The position numbers and the translations under genes were made by a program. This document shows, piece after piece, positions 7,764 to 16,459 of a stretch of 64,000 nt of DNA. The stretch lies in NCBI RefSeq assembly GCF_963422545.1, contig NZ_OY730238.1, positions 1 to 64,000 of the forward strand, in the 5' to 3' direction. The notes under the pieces are model-generated. The model was given only the letters and a program-made list of their open reading frames with translations. It searched no databases and was not told the origin of the DNA. This DNA is from an uncultured Flavobacterium sp. (lineage in GTDB: Bacteria > Bacteroidota > Bacteroidia > Flavobacteriales > Flavobacteriaceae). Numbering within the stretch: position 1 is the stretch's first letter; the number at the start of each line of letters is the position of its first letter.

Positions 7764-8819
7764 ATGAAGAAAATTTCATTTCTAATTGTATTATCATTTC
7801 TTTTGGTAAATCATATTGAAGCACAGCAAACAAAGCCAAAATCGTTTGTTCTGAATGGGACTTTTTTAAATGACTTTTCTGGATATCTTCATATGCAATA
7901 TGAAGACAAAAACGATAGTGTCTTAGTTGTTGATAATCATTTTACTTTTAAAGGACAATTAATTAAAAAAACTGCAAATGTCTTTTTTTCAAAAAAAGGC
8001 AAAGGCATAATATCAACAACCAGTAAAGAATTTTATTTAGAAAATACCCCGATAGATATCACAATAGCTGTAGAACCAAAAAAGTACAAAGGTTATGATC
8101 TTACTGACTTCGTAGTAAAATCAGTTAAAGGAACAAAAACATATCCAATTCAAAAAGATTACGAAGATTTTACCAATGCCCACAAAAATGACATCGATTG
8201 GAATCAAAAACTATATAAAAAAATATACGAAATCATATCAAAAAATCCTGAAAACGAGTTTAGTGAGAATATGTTAATGGCTTTATCATGGAATGAAAAC
8301 CTGGATAAAAAAGAACTTCAAAAAGCATATGCTAAACTTTCTAAAACTGATAATACTGTAGGTCAGTTAGAATTTAATTTATTTCCCGAAAAATTTATAA
8401 ACGTTGGACAATCTGTATATGATTTCGAACTTCCAGATGAAAATAATGTAATTTTCAGAACTTCAGATCTTAAAGGAAAATGGTTTTTAGTCGATTTTTG
8501 GGCAAGCTGGTGTGCACCATGCAGAGCGCAAATGCCTGAATTATCAAAAATTTACAATACACATAAAAATAAAAATTTTGAAGTCGTTGCACTTTCAATC
8601 GATAAAGACAAAACGAAATGGATCGACGCTTTGAAAAAAGAAAATACAGGCTGGATTAATCTAATTGAGCAAAAAGAATACTCTAGTAAAATTGTCGAAA
8701 GATATGGTGTTCGAGCAATCCCTTCTAATTTTTTAATAAATCCTGAAGGAAAAATTGAAGCAAAAGATATTTCGATGGAAGAATTAAACACGTTACTCAC
8801 AAATCAAAAAACAAACTAA
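7764..8819 (+). CDS. TlpA/ResA-like thiol-disulfide oxidoreductase
   Basis: I take the start at 7764 rather than 7737 because it places a clean signal peptide (MKKISFLIVLSFLLVNHIEAQ) at the N-terminus. The first half has the look of the DUF4369 domain common in Bacteroidota thioredoxins. The C-terminal half is an AhpC/TSA-thioredoxin fold with WASWCAPC as the redox centre and a cis-Pro region (YGVRAIPSNFLINPEG). Such proteins work in the periplasm or on a membrane in disulfide exchange. Length is 351 residues. Confidence 0.85.
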   Translation: MKKISFLIVLSFLLVNHIEAQQTKPKSFVLNGTFLNDFSGYLHMQYEDKNDSVLVVDNHFTFKGQLIKKTANVFFSKKGKGIISTTSKEFYLENTPIDITIAVEPKKYKGYDLTDFVVKSVKGTKTYPIQKDYEDFTNAHKNDIDWNQKLYKKIYEIISKNPENEFSENMLMALSWNENLDKKELQKAYAKLSKTDNTVGQLEFNLFPEKFINVGQSVYDFELPDENNVIFRTSDLKGKWFLVDFWASWCAPCRAQMPELSKIYNTHKNKNFEVVALSIDKDKTKWIDALKKENTGWINLIEQKEYSSKIVERYGVRAIPSNFLINPEGKIEAKDISMEELNTLLTNQKTN

Positions 8820-8862
8820 TTTTATTTATTATATAACTTATCCTTCTAACATTAAAACCCAA

Positions 8863-9453
8863 ATGAAACCAATTACCAAAAAAGACATCGATAAACCAAT
8901 TGGAGGATTATTCTTCATGATTATTAACACAGTAATCTGGACTTTTATAGCCGAATATTATCTTGAAAATAAAGATTACAGACTTATTGGCATTCTCTTA
9001 GGATTTATCATTACAGCCTTTGCATACTTTTATTTTACGTTTACCAAAGCACAAAAAACAATGACTGAAAGCATCGAAGAAAAAACTGCCGAAGAAAAAA
9101 GTAAAGACAAATGGTTCTTAATCATCTTTGGTTTAGAAGGTTTGGGAATACTTGTGGCCAAAAATATTCTGATGAACATAAATCACAACGAGTTGTTTGT
9201 TTCGTTTTTTGCTCTGGTTGTTGGTTTGCATTTTTTTCCATTAGCCAAAATTTTCAACCGAACTTTTGACTATTATATGGGAGCCTGGACTTGCCTCTTT
9301 GCCGTAATTGGTATTTATTTAATAACACAAAAAACAACGACTGTAAATCTTGCAAATGTTGTCGTAAGTTTAGGCTGTGCTATTGCCACAATTTCTTATG
9401 GCGTTAGAATGATTAATGAAGGCAGAAAATTACTTTTGATTCAATCAAAATAA
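8863..9453 (+). CDS. integral membrane protein of unknown function
   Basis: The 196-residue protein has about six hydrophobic segments, near residues 14-31, 40-58, 85-105, 113-129, 138-155 and 162-180. A charged stretch rich in Glu and Lys (residues about 63-82) separates the first two from the rest and probably faces the cytoplasm. I do not recognise a characterised family. A terminator follows at 9548. Confidence 0.6.
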   Translation: MKPITKKDIDKPIGGLFFMIINTVIWTFIAEYYLENKDYRLIGILLGFIITAFAYFYFTFTKAQKTMTESIEEKTAEEKSKDKWFLIIFGLEGLGILVAKNILMNINHNELFVSFFALVVGLHFFPLAKIFNRTFDYYMGAWTCLFAVIGIYLITQKTTTVNLANVVVSLGCAIATISYGVRMINEGRKLLLIQSK

Positions 9454-9547
9454 TAAAAACAACAATACTTTTTCAATTGCCAGATCAAAGAAAACTTTTA
9501 TCTAAAAGTCTTGATTAACTTCTAGATTTAATTTGTAATTTTATAGT

Positions 9548-9573
9548 AAAGAGAACATTACGTTCTCTTTTTT
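9548..9573 (+). terminator. intrinsic terminator
   Basis: The arm AAAGAGAAC (9548-9556) and its reverse complement GTTCTCTTT (9562-9570) enclose ATTAC and run into T residues. Confidence 0.85.
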
Positions 9574-9607
9574 ACTTTTATTCCTTTCTAAACTCAAAAC
9601 CATACCA

Positions 9608-10207
9608 ATGAATATCTTAATTGTTTATAGCCATCCCAGCAAAAAATCATATACATTTCAGGTTTTAGAACGTTTGAAATGGTTTTTGAAAAAGCAAAAC
9701 TGGAACATTGAAGTTTCAGACTTATATGAAATGAATTTTCAGAGCGATATGTCTGAAGAAGAATATGAACGAGAAGGTTTTGTCAAAACAGATCTTCCAA
9801 TTCCTGCAGATGTCTTGATAGAGCAGGAAAAAATCGAAAAAGCCGATTGTATTATTTTTCTATACCCAATTTGGTGGAGCGATTGTCCGGCAAAACTAAA
9901 AGGTTGGTTTGATCGGGTTTATTCCGTTGGATATGCTTACGGACAAAATGAAACTTCAAAAAAAATGAAAACAATTCCGTTTGGGCTTGCAATTGGTACT
10001 GCAGGACATCCAAATGAGTTTCTTGAAGAAATAAAAATGGCACAAAGCATGCAAACCATTATGCTGGAAGATCGGCTAGGGCAAAGATTTGAAAATAAAG
10101 AAATGCTAATCCTGGGTGGAACTCTTGAATTGGAGAAAGTTATGGCAAACCATTTTTCGCAACTTGAAGCCGCTGTTGAGAGAATTAAAATTTACCAGAA
10201 AAAATGA
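9608..10207 (+). CDS. flavodoxin-fold NAD(P)H oxidoreductase (NQO/MdaB/KefF type)
   Basis: These FMN or FAD enzymes reduce quinones and other electrophiles by two electrons. The 199-residue protein begins with the nucleotide-binding strand and loop ILIVYSHPSKKSYT. It carries the family core IIFLYPIWWSDCPAKLKGWFDRV (residues about 77-100), then VGYAYG and a GTAGHP loop. The stop overlaps the start of the DUF4180 gene (ATGA at 10204), so the two are translationally coupled. Confidence 0.88.
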   Translation: MNILIVYSHPSKKSYTFQVLERLKWFLKKQNWNIEVSDLYEMNFQSDMSEEEYEREGFVKTDLPIPADVLIEQEKIEKADCIIFLYPIWWSDCPAKLKGWFDRVYSVGYAYGQNETSKKMKTIPFGLAIGTAGHPNEFLEEIKMAQSMQTIMLEDRLGQRFENKEMLILGGTLELEKVMANHFSQLEAAVERIKIYQKK

Positions 10208-10563
10208 AAATAGAAACACATACCATAAACAACATAAAAATTGCCGAAGTAATTACCGAAAATAATATAATTAAATCTATTGAAGATGGCTCTCAATTAG
10301 TTGCCGATATTTATTATCAAGACTTTGACCGAATTATTCTTTATGAGAAAAATATAACACCTCTCTTCTTTGATTTGAAAAACAAAATTGCCGGCGAAAT
10401 ACTTCAAAAGTTCTCAAACTTTCGAGTGCGTTTGGCGATCGTTGGTGATTTTGAAAAATATCAAAGCAAAAGCGTCAAAGACTTTATATTTGAAAGTAAT
10501 AAAAATCGTCAAATAAACTTTGTCAATAGTTTAGAGGAAGGTTTAATAAAACTTTCTAATTAA
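10204..10563 (+). CDS. DUF4180-domain protein
   Basis: The 119-residue protein fits DUF4180: I-K-I-A-E-V at the start, then QLVADIYYQDFDRIILYEKNI, then FFDLKNKIAGEILQKFSNFRVRLAIVG. The fold probably resembles the STAS-like families; function is unknown. It overlaps the end of the oxidoreductase gene by four bases and shares its transcript. Confidence 0.75.
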   Translation: MKIETHTINNIKIAEVITENNIIKSIEDGSQLVADIYYQDFDRIILYEKNITPLFFDLKNKIAGEILQKFSNFRVRLAIVGDFEKYQSKSVKDFIFESNKNRQINFVNSLEEGLIKLSN

Positions 10564-10568
10564 GTGAC

Positions 10569-10601
10569 AAACCCGACAGGTTTTAAAAACCTGTCGGGTT
10601 T
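10569..10601. terminator. bidirectional hairpin (AAACCCGACAGG family)
   Basis: The 15-bp arms (10569-10583 and 10587-10601) are perfect reverse complements. With A residues on one side and T on the other it can end transcription in either direction. It sits 5 bp after the DUF4180 stop. Confidence 0.7.
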
Positions 10602-10697
10602 AGAACAAAAGTTCTCGAAAATTAAAATTCCAACACCTGTCCGAAATTCCCCTTACAATTGTCTTCTTAACACCCTAACATATTGATTATTAGAAAG

Positions 10698-10705
10698 TAT
10701 ATTTG
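10698..10705 (+). promoter_or_regulatory. -7 promoter box of the SRPBCC gene
   Basis: TATATTTG matches TAnnTTTG exactly and lies 28 bp before the start at 10733. A good -33 TTG at the right spacing is not seen, so support is partial. Confidence 0.5.
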
Positions 10706-10732
10706 TTATTCTAATTTCTAAAATCAAATATA

Positions 10733-11218
10733 ATGGGCGCATCAGATTTTACCACAACTATAATCGTAGACCAATCTCCTCAGGAAGTTTTTAATGCTGT
10801 TACAAATGTTCGAGGTTGGTGGTCAGAACAAATTGAAGGACCAACAGCCAAGCTTAACGACGAATTTAAATATCATTTTGAAGATATTCATCGTTGCAAA
10901 ATAAAACTAATTGAAGTGATTGAGAATCAGAAAATCGTTTGGCTGGTTGAAGAAAACTATTTCAAATTTACGAAAGACGAAACAGAATGGACGGGTACAA
11001 AGCCTACATTTGAAATCTCTGAAAAGAACGGAAAAACAGAACTTCGTTTTACACATTTTGGTTTGATTCCCGAATATGAATGTTTTGACATTTGCAGAGG
11101 TGCCTGGACAACCTATATTCAGAACAGTTTAAAAGATCTTATTACAACAGGCAAAGGCCAACCAAATGCTGATGGAAAACCTCAAACAGAAAATGAGAAA
11201 AAATTATCAGCAAAATAA
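10733..11218 (+). CDS. SRPBCC (START/AHSA1-like) domain protein
   Basis: SRPBCC proteins form a helix-grip pocket for hydrophobic ligands. This 161-residue protein begins with the typical QSPQEVFNAVTNVRGWWSEQI segment and ends with GAWTTYIQNSLKDLITTG, the long C-terminal helix. It is related in fold to the gene at 21373 but they differ widely in sequence. It has its own probable promoter, and 232 bp without genes follow. Confidence 0.8.
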   Translation: MGASDFTTTIIVDQSPQEVFNAVTNVRGWWSEQIEGPTAKLNDEFKYHFEDIHRCKIKLIEVIENQKIVWLVEENYFKFTKDETEWTGTKPTFEISEKNGKTELRFTHFGLIPEYECFDICRGAWTTYIQNSLKDLITTGKGQPNADGKPQTENEKKLSAK

Positions 11219-11450
11219 CGATACTCCCTTTTAGACTAAGACAATCTTATATTTAAGTATTACCATAACAAAAAATATTGTTTACACGTAGAAACATAGA
11301 TCCTTTTGCCAAAAAGTATTTCGCTTAAGGTCTCTGTTTCTAAGTGTTAAACTAAACTTTCATAAATAATCCTCATCTTATTTAATTAACATATTTCAAG
11401 CTAATAAACAGGAATATTATTCATAAATTCGCTACAAACAAACGAAAGTT

Positions 11451-11867
11451 ATGAATCCGATTTTTAAAAATATTCTGGCCGTTATTATTGGTCTTTTTGT
11501 GGGAAGTGTTGTAAATATGTTCATTATTTTAATGAGTAGCTCGATTATTCCGCCACCAAATGGTGCCGACGTTACCACCATGGAAGGACTAAAAGCAACC
11601 ATGCATTTGTTTGAGCCAAAACATTTTCTTTTTCCATTTTTAGCCCACACTATCGGAACTTTTGCAGGTGCAGCAACTACTGTTTTAATTGCTTCAACTC
11701 ACAAAACAAAACTTGCCTTAATAATTGGCTGCTTCTTTTTATTAGGTGGTATTGTAAATACTTTTACATTACCTTCTCCCCTTTGGTTTACTGTTGTAGA
11801 TTTAGTTTTTGCTTATTTACCAATGACATATCTGGCAATAAAATTATTTTCAGGAAAGAAATCATAA
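11451..11867 (+). CDS. small integral membrane protein, four helices
   Basis: The 138-residue protein has about four transmembrane segments, near residues 8-29, 61-82, 88-106 and 110-131. The loop after the first segment contains PPPNGADVTTMEGL and LFEPKHFLFPFLAH, which recurs in uncharacterised bacterial proteins. No enzymatic motif is seen. The aspartate-racemase gene follows after 36 bp. Confidence 0.6.
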   Translation: MNPIFKNILAVIIGLFVGSVVNMFIILMSSSIIPPPNGADVTTMEGLKATMHLFEPKHFLFPFLAHTIGTFAGAATTVLIASTHKTKLALIIGCFFLLGGIVNTFTLPSPLWFTVVDLVFAYLPMTYLAIKLFSGKKS

Positions 11868-11903
11868 AAGCATTTTAGCTATTAATCTACTACTATCAAA
11901 TCA

Positions 11904-12584
11904 ATGAAAAAAATTGGACTTGTGGGCGGAATCAGCTGGGTTTCGACTATCGATTATTATAAATTAATCAACGAAGGCGTCAACAAAAAACTAGGCGGAT
12001 TACAATTTGCCGAATGCCTGATTTATTCTTTAAACTTTGGTGATATACAAGAAAAAACCTGGCAAAACTCGTATGAGCTTTTATTAAATGCTTGCTTAAG
12101 CTTAAAGAAAAGCGGTGTTGATGCGATTGTTTTATGTGCCAATACAGCTCATCTTTATGCAGACCAACTGGAAAAAGAAGTTGGATTGCCGTTAATTCAT
12201 ATTGGCAGCGAAACAGCAAAAGTCATAACGCTGAAAAATATCACTACAATTGGTCTTTTGGGAACTCAGTTCACAATGGAAATGGATTTTTATAAAGATC
12301 GTTTCAAAAAATTTGGTCTCGAGGTACTCATTCCTGAAAAACAAGAAACCCGCGATTATATACAATATGTTCTAAAAGAAGAATTAGGAAGAGGAATTGT
12401 AACTCCGGAATCCAGACAAAATTATATTAAAATTGCAAACGAATTGATCTCGCGAGGAGCACAGGGTATTATTTTGGGTTGTACCGAAATCCCGATGTTA
12501 ATCGATCAATCTGATTTTTCGGTTCCTGTTTTTGATACCACAAAAATCCATTCTGACGCTATTGTAGACTTTATTTTATCCTAA
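11904..12584 (+). CDS. aspartate/glutamate racemase family protein
   Basis: Cofactor-independent racemases use two cysteines, one on each face of the substrate. Both are present in this 226-residue protein: Cys78 in VLCANTAH and Cys193 in LGCTEIPML. The start (MKKIGLVGGISWVSTIDYY) matches the family's glycine-rich opening. It could be an aspartate racemase or a related hydantoin/glutamate enzyme; the substrate cannot be assigned. Confidence 0.88.
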   Translation: MKKIGLVGGISWVSTIDYYKLINEGVNKKLGGLQFAECLIYSLNFGDIQEKTWQNSYELLLNACLSLKKSGVDAIVLCANTAHLYADQLEKEVGLPLIHIGSETAKVITLKNITTIGLLGTQFTMEMDFYKDRFKKFGLEVLIPEKQETRDYIQYVLKEELGRGIVTPESRQNYIKIANELISRGAQGIILGCTEIPMLIDQSDFSVPVFDTTKIHSDAIVDFILS

Positions 12585-12667
12585 AAATAAAAGACAATAA
12601 ATCTATATCAGTTTTTATTTCACAGAAGTAAATTTCATAACTTAGTTAGCTTTTAAATTTTAAAATC

Positions 12668-13036
12668 ATGACTAGGAAATATATTGCTAAGGAATTTTTA
12701 AAACTCGCGGCAAAAGGGCATTCTCACGAGGCTTTTCGACTTTATGTAGGCACTAATTTTAAACATCACAATGCTTACTTTAAAGGCGATGCCCAAACTC
12801 TAATGTTGGCGATGGACGAATCATCAAGAAAAAACCCTTATAAAACTTTAGAAATACATCATGCACTAAGAGACAGGGATATGGTTGCAGTGCATTCGCA
12901 TGTAAAACAAAACTCAACTGATATAGGCGCTGCTGTTGTTCATATTTTTAGATTTGAATCTGATAAAATAGTAGAACTTTGGGATTTAGGGCAATCTATT
13001 CCGGCTGAAATAATAAACGAAAACGGGATGTTTTAG
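12668..13036 (+). CDS. SnoaL/NTF2-like fold protein
   Basis: The 122-residue protein shows the NTF2-like pattern: an N-terminal helix pair (EFLKLAAKGHSHEAFRLYV), F-K-H-H-N at residues 31-35, and the C-terminal strands DMVAVHSHVKQ and VVHIFRFESDKIVELWDLGQ. The family forms a cone-shaped pocket and includes cyclases and isomerases as well as non-enzymes. The stop is followed directly by a hairpin repeat. Confidence 0.75.
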   Translation: MTRKYIAKEFLKLAAKGHSHEAFRLYVGTNFKHHNAYFKGDAQTLMLAMDESSRKNPYKTLEIHHALRDRDMVAVHSHVKQNSTDIGAAVVHIFRFESDKIVELWDLGQSIPAEIINENGMF

Positions 13037-13037
13037 G

Positions 13038-13134
13038 TTTCAGTCGCAGTCGCAGTTTTCAGTCTCAACTGTGACTGAGACTGCGACTGAGACTGCGACT
13101 GAAAACTTTAAACTTTAAACTTTAAACTTTAAAC
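13038..13134. repeat. CAGTCGCAGT hairpin followed by ACTTTAA tandem repeats
   Basis: Fourteen-base arms at 13038-13051 and 13091-13104 (TTTCAGTCGCAGTC and its reverse complement) enclose further imperfect copies of the same unit. A short array of four ACTTTAA units follows up to 13134. A related CAGTCTCAGT hairpin lies at 41382-41412. Confidence 0.75.
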
Positions 13135-13156
13135 AAAAAAACTCACCAATAAACCA

Positions 13157-14206
13157 ATGAAATCTATTTATCAAATCTCTTTCTTACTATCTTTCTTTTT
13201 CCTTTTGTCAAACTATAATTCTTTTGCTCAAAAAAAAGGCAATTATTCTGCTCAAATTGATAGTTTAATAAAAGTGGTTGAACCAAAATTTAATGGTGTA
13301 ATTCTAATTGCTCAAAACGGAAAAACGCTATACAATAAAGCCTATGGTTTTGAAAATTTCGAAACTAAAAAGCCTTTAAAATTAGACAGTCAATTTGAAA
13401 TCATGTCGAATACAAGGCAAATTACAGCAGTTTTAATTTTGAAAGAAGTTGAACAAGGACGAATTGATTTGCAGGTGCCTATTAAAAAGTATTTACCGGA
13501 ACTTAAACAAACATGGGCAGATTCTGTAACTGTGCATCAATTATTAAATCATACTCATGGAATAATTGATTTTGAAAAACCCCTTTTATTCAAGCCCGGA
13601 ACAGAATTTAAATATGGAAGTCTCGGTTATATTTTACTGGGAAAAATAATTGAATCTGTTTCTAAAAAAAGCTATTCAGAAATAGCAAATACCTTTTTTA
13701 AACAGTTAAAAATGAATCATACATTTTGTTATTCACCTGATAAAATTCAGAATCTAGTTTCTGGTTATATGAATACGAATAATAATTTTACAATAGCAAA
13801 AAACGCACTAATCACTTCAGAATCCGTTCCTTCTGGCGGAATTGTTTCGACTGCTGGTGATTTAGCAATTTGGAATAAAAATCTTCACAAGGGAAAACTG
13901 CTAAAACCGGAAAGCTATCAATTATTGTTTAAATACAACATAACGGCACAGCATGGTTTCTTTGGAAAAGAAAAAGGGGGTTATGGCTACGGCTTTAGAG
14001 TAATCGAAAAAGATGTTGTAAAATATGTTGGTCACACTGGTTTAGGAGATGGTTTCACCTCGATAAACTGTTATTTTCCTAAAAGTGATGTGAGTTTAAT
14101 TGTTTTAGAAAATCAGATGAATGACAATTCTAATTTGTGGTACGCTTCGGAAATTAAAATCAAAAACATACTTTTTAAAAGCAATTTATTGAATCAAAAT
14201 CAGTAA
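13157..14206 (+). CDS. exported serine hydrolase, beta-lactamase/PBP4 (class C) fold
   Basis: The 349-residue protein has a signal peptide (about residues 1-25) and the class-C-type fold: VILIAQNGKTLYNKAYGF, the nucleophile region IMSNTRQITA, HQLLNHTHGI, the Y-G-S motif in FKYGSLGYILLG, and HTG in VGHTGLGDG. The nucleophile Ser84 is present, but the usual S-x-x-K lysine is Arg87 (codon AGG at 13415). That lysine normally activates the serine, so activity may be reduced or absent. Possible substrates are peptides or esters rather than antibiotics. The DUF1801 gene follows after 2 bp. Confidence 0.85.
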   Translation: MKSIYQISFLLSFFFLLSNYNSFAQKKGNYSAQIDSLIKVVEPKFNGVILIAQNGKTLYNKAYGFENFETKKPLKLDSQFEIMSNTRQITAVLILKEVEQGRIDLQVPIKKYLPELKQTWADSVTVHQLLNHTHGIIDFEKPLLFKPGTEFKYGSLGYILLGKIIESVSKKSYSEIANTFFKQLKMNHTFCYSPDKIQNLVSGYMNTNNNFTIAKNALITSESVPSGGIVSTAGDLAIWNKNLHKGKLLKPESYQLLFKYNITAQHGFFGKEKGGYGYGFRVIEKDVVKYVGHTGLGDGFTSINCYFPKSDVSLIVLENQMNDNSNLWYASEIKIKNILFKSNLLNQNQ

Positions 14207-14208
14207 CA

Positions 14209-14631
14209 ATGGCACAGAATAAAACAACTGAAACAGAAAACAGCGTAACTGATTTTGTAAATGCTGTTGAAGAGGAGACTAAAAGAAAAGACTCTTTTGA
14301 GCTCATCAAAATCATGCAGGAAGTCACTGGTTTTGAACCCAAAATGTGGGGACCAAGTATTATTGGTTTCGGAAGCTATCATTATAAGTATGCCAGCGGT
14401 CGCGAAGGCGATGCGCCACTTGTAGGATTCTCACCCAGAAAAGCTGCTATTTCGCTTTACGCTTATGCTTCGCCTGAAAGAAAAGAAGAATTGCTTTCTA
14501 AATTCGGGAAATACAAAGCTGCAAAAGGTTGCATTTACATCAAAAAAGTAGCTGATATTGATGTTGAAATTCTAAAAAAAATGATTACAGCTTCAGTTGA
14601 ATATTTAAATAAATTATATCCTTCAAATTAA
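14209..14631 (+). CDS. DUF1801-domain protein
   Basis: The 140-residue protein has an N-terminal helix with VTDFVNAVEEETKRKDSFEL, then EVTGFEPKMWGPSIIGFGSYHYKY, and FSPRKAAISLYAY, which fit the longer DUF1801 subgroup. Function is unknown. It lies 2 bp after the serine hydrolase and 6 bp before the metallo-hydrolase gene, so the three probably form one operon. Confidence 0.8.
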   Translation: MAQNKTTETENSVTDFVNAVEEETKRKDSFELIKIMQEVTGFEPKMWGPSIIGFGSYHYKYASGREGDAPLVGFSPRKAAISLYAYASPERKEELLSKFGKYKAAKGCIYIKKVADIDVEILKKMITASVEYLNKLYPSN

Positions 14632-14637
14632 GACACT

Positions 14638-15729
14638 ATGGTCCTGACAATACTTATTATTTTAGTCGTAATTCTTTCTTTCTTTTTATTACATCCAAGA
14701 TACGGAAAAAGACCATCAGGCGAGAGACTGGCTTTAATACAAAAGTCTCCTCAATATAGAAACGGAAAATTCGAAAATATTAATTACACGCCTGAACTTG
14801 CAGAAGGTTATGGCTACTTTAATATAATTTCTGAATTTTTATTTAAGAAAGTAGATCGAAAAATCCCAACGGATATTATTCCATCTGTAAAAACTAATTT
14901 ACATGAAATTCCGCTAGATCAGGATATTATGGTTTGGTTCGGACATTCGTCTTATTACATTCAGCTTGAAAGAAAACGTTTTTTAATAGATCCTGTTTTC
15001 AGTGGCAATGCCTCTCCTATTATCGGAACTACAAAAGCGTTTAAAGGAACTGATATTTATACCGCCGATGATCTTCCGGAAATTGATTATTTATTGATTA
15101 CACATGATCATTATGATCATTTAGATTATACAACGATAATGGAATTAAAATCAAAAATCAAAAAAATAATATGTCCTCTTGGCGTGGGTTCACATTTTGA
15201 ATTTTGGAAATTTCCAACTCAAAATATTATCGAAAAAGACTGGCACGAAAAAGTAATACTCGATCAAAACATTACACTTTATACCGCTCCGGCAAGACAC
15301 TTTTCCGGCAGAAGTTTTAAACGTTGTAACACACTCTGGACGTCTTTTATATTAGAAACCAAAGATTTCAAAATGTATTTGGGCGGCGACAGCGGTTACG
15401 ATTCTCATTTTGCAGAAATTGGCACAAAATACGGTCCATTTGATATTGCACTTCTTGATAACGGCCAATACAATCCTGCATGGAAATACATTCATAATCT
15501 ACCTGAAGATGTAATAAAAGCCATGAAAGATCTTAATACAAAAAGAGTTTTCCCAGTTCATTCATCAAAATTTTCGTTGTCGCTCCATTCCTGGGATGAA
15601 CCTTTGATTAAAGTAACAGAATTAAACGCAACTTCAGAAAATCCGATTCCACTAATTACGCCAATGATTGGTGAATTAGTCGAATTAAAAAATGAAAAAC
15701 AAGAATTTAAACAATGGTGGGAGGGGTGA
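14638..15729 (+). CDS. membrane-anchored metallo-beta-lactamase-fold hydrolase (NAPE-PLD/UlaG-like)
   Basis: The 363-residue protein starts with an N-terminal membrane segment (residues 2-19). The zinc motif H-D-H-Y-D-H is at residues 156-161, with further ligands likely in APARHFSGR and YLGGDSGYD. The combination FGHSSYYIQL plus RFLIDPVFS is typical of the NAPE-hydrolysing phospholipase D/UlaG-like branch. Catalytic domain probably faces the periplasm or the cytoplasm next to the membrane. The substrate is not known. Confidence 0.85.
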   Translation: MVLTILIILVVILSFFLLHPRYGKRPSGERLALIQKSPQYRNGKFENINYTPELAEGYGYFNIISEFLFKKVDRKIPTDIIPSVKTNLHEIPLDQDIMVWFGHSSYYIQLERKRFLIDPVFSGNASPIIGTTKAFKGTDIYTADDLPEIDYLLITHDHYDHLDYTTIMELKSKIKKIICPLGVGSHFEFWKFPTQNIIEKDWHEKVILDQNITLYTAPARHFSGRSFKRCNTLWTSFILETKDFKMYLGGDSGYDSHFAEIGTKYGPFDIALLDNGQYNPAWKYIHNLPEDVIKAMKDLNTKRVFPVHSSKFSLSLHSWDEPLIKVTELNATSENPIPLITPMIGELVELKNEKQEFKQWWEG

Positions 15730-15780
15730 GATAAATTTTAGATTGCAGATTTTAGATTTTAGATTGAAACCTACTTGCAT

Positions 15781-15880
15781 TGTCATTCCGAGGAACGAGG
15801 AATCTCCGCAAGTAACTCGTCAAAGATTGGCGCTTTAGGCACGGAGTTTCTAGTGCGATTTCTCCTTCGTCGAAATGACA
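15781..15880. repeat. imperfect inverted-repeat element (GTCATTCCGAGGAACGAGG family)
   Basis: The left arm TGTCATTCCGAGGAACGAGG and the right end (15857-15880, ending CGTCGAAATGACA) pair imperfectly across about 55 bases. A short array of TTTAGAT units (15740-15764) precedes it. I recognise this as an intergenic hairpin type seen in Flavobacterium; only one copy is in the window. Confidence 0.6.
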
Positions 15881-15905
15881 AAATCACCCACTAATAACAT
15901 ATAAA

Positions 15906-16436
15906 ATGAATACTTCAAACTATATTATCCGAAATGCTTTTCCTTCAGAATTTGAAGAAATCGGAAAACTTTTAATCAGCGTTTATTCGCAATTAGAAGG
16001 TTTTCCGAAAGAAAATGATCAGCCCAATTATTATAAAATGCTGGCCAATATTGGCGATTTTACTAATCATCCTGAAACAGAACTTTTAGTAGCAATTGAC
16101 GCAAATAATACTATTCTTGGCGCCGTTGTTTATTTTAATGATATGAAATATTATGGTTCGGGCGGAATTGCAACGCAGGAACAAAACTCAGCCGGTTTTA
16201 GATTATTAGGTGTTGATACTAATGTACGCGGAAAAGGAATTGGTAAATTCTTAACGCAGGAATGCATCAAAAAAGCAACTGACAATAAACGTCAGCAACT
16301 CATTATTCATTCGACTCTGTCAATGAAAACTGCCTGGAAAATGTATGAAAACTTAGGATTTAAAAGATCTGAAGATTTAGATTTCATGCAGGGAGAACTG
16401 GCTGTATTTGGCTTTAGATTAAAAACTATCGCATAA
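15906..16436 (+). CDS. GNAT-family N-acetyltransferase
   Basis: The 176-residue protein has FRLLGVDTNVRGKGIGKFLT, where R-G-K-G-I-G (residues 108-113) is the acetyl-CoA loop, and a C-terminal MYENLGFKRSEDLDF element. The acceptor is unknown. It lies 23 bp upstream of the lactonase-type gene at 16460. Confidence 0.85.
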   Translation: MNTSNYIIRNAFPSEFEEIGKLLISVYSQLEGFPKENDQPNYYKMLANIGDFTNHPETELLVAIDANNTILGAVVYFNDMKYYGSGGIATQEQNSAGFRLLGVDTNVRGKGIGKFLTQECIKKATDNKRQQLIIHSTLSMKTAWKMYENLGFKRSEDLDFMQGELAVFGFRLKTIA

Positions 16437-16459
16437 CCAAAAACATAATAGCTATAACC

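Noticed and set aside
13037..13134. Short regular repeats that could suggest a CRISPR array
   Set aside because: Units are 7-14 bases, adjacent without spacers, and there are no cas genes.
14200..14382. 60-codon frame opposite the DUF1801 gene
   Set aside because: Antisense shadow of a recognised gene.
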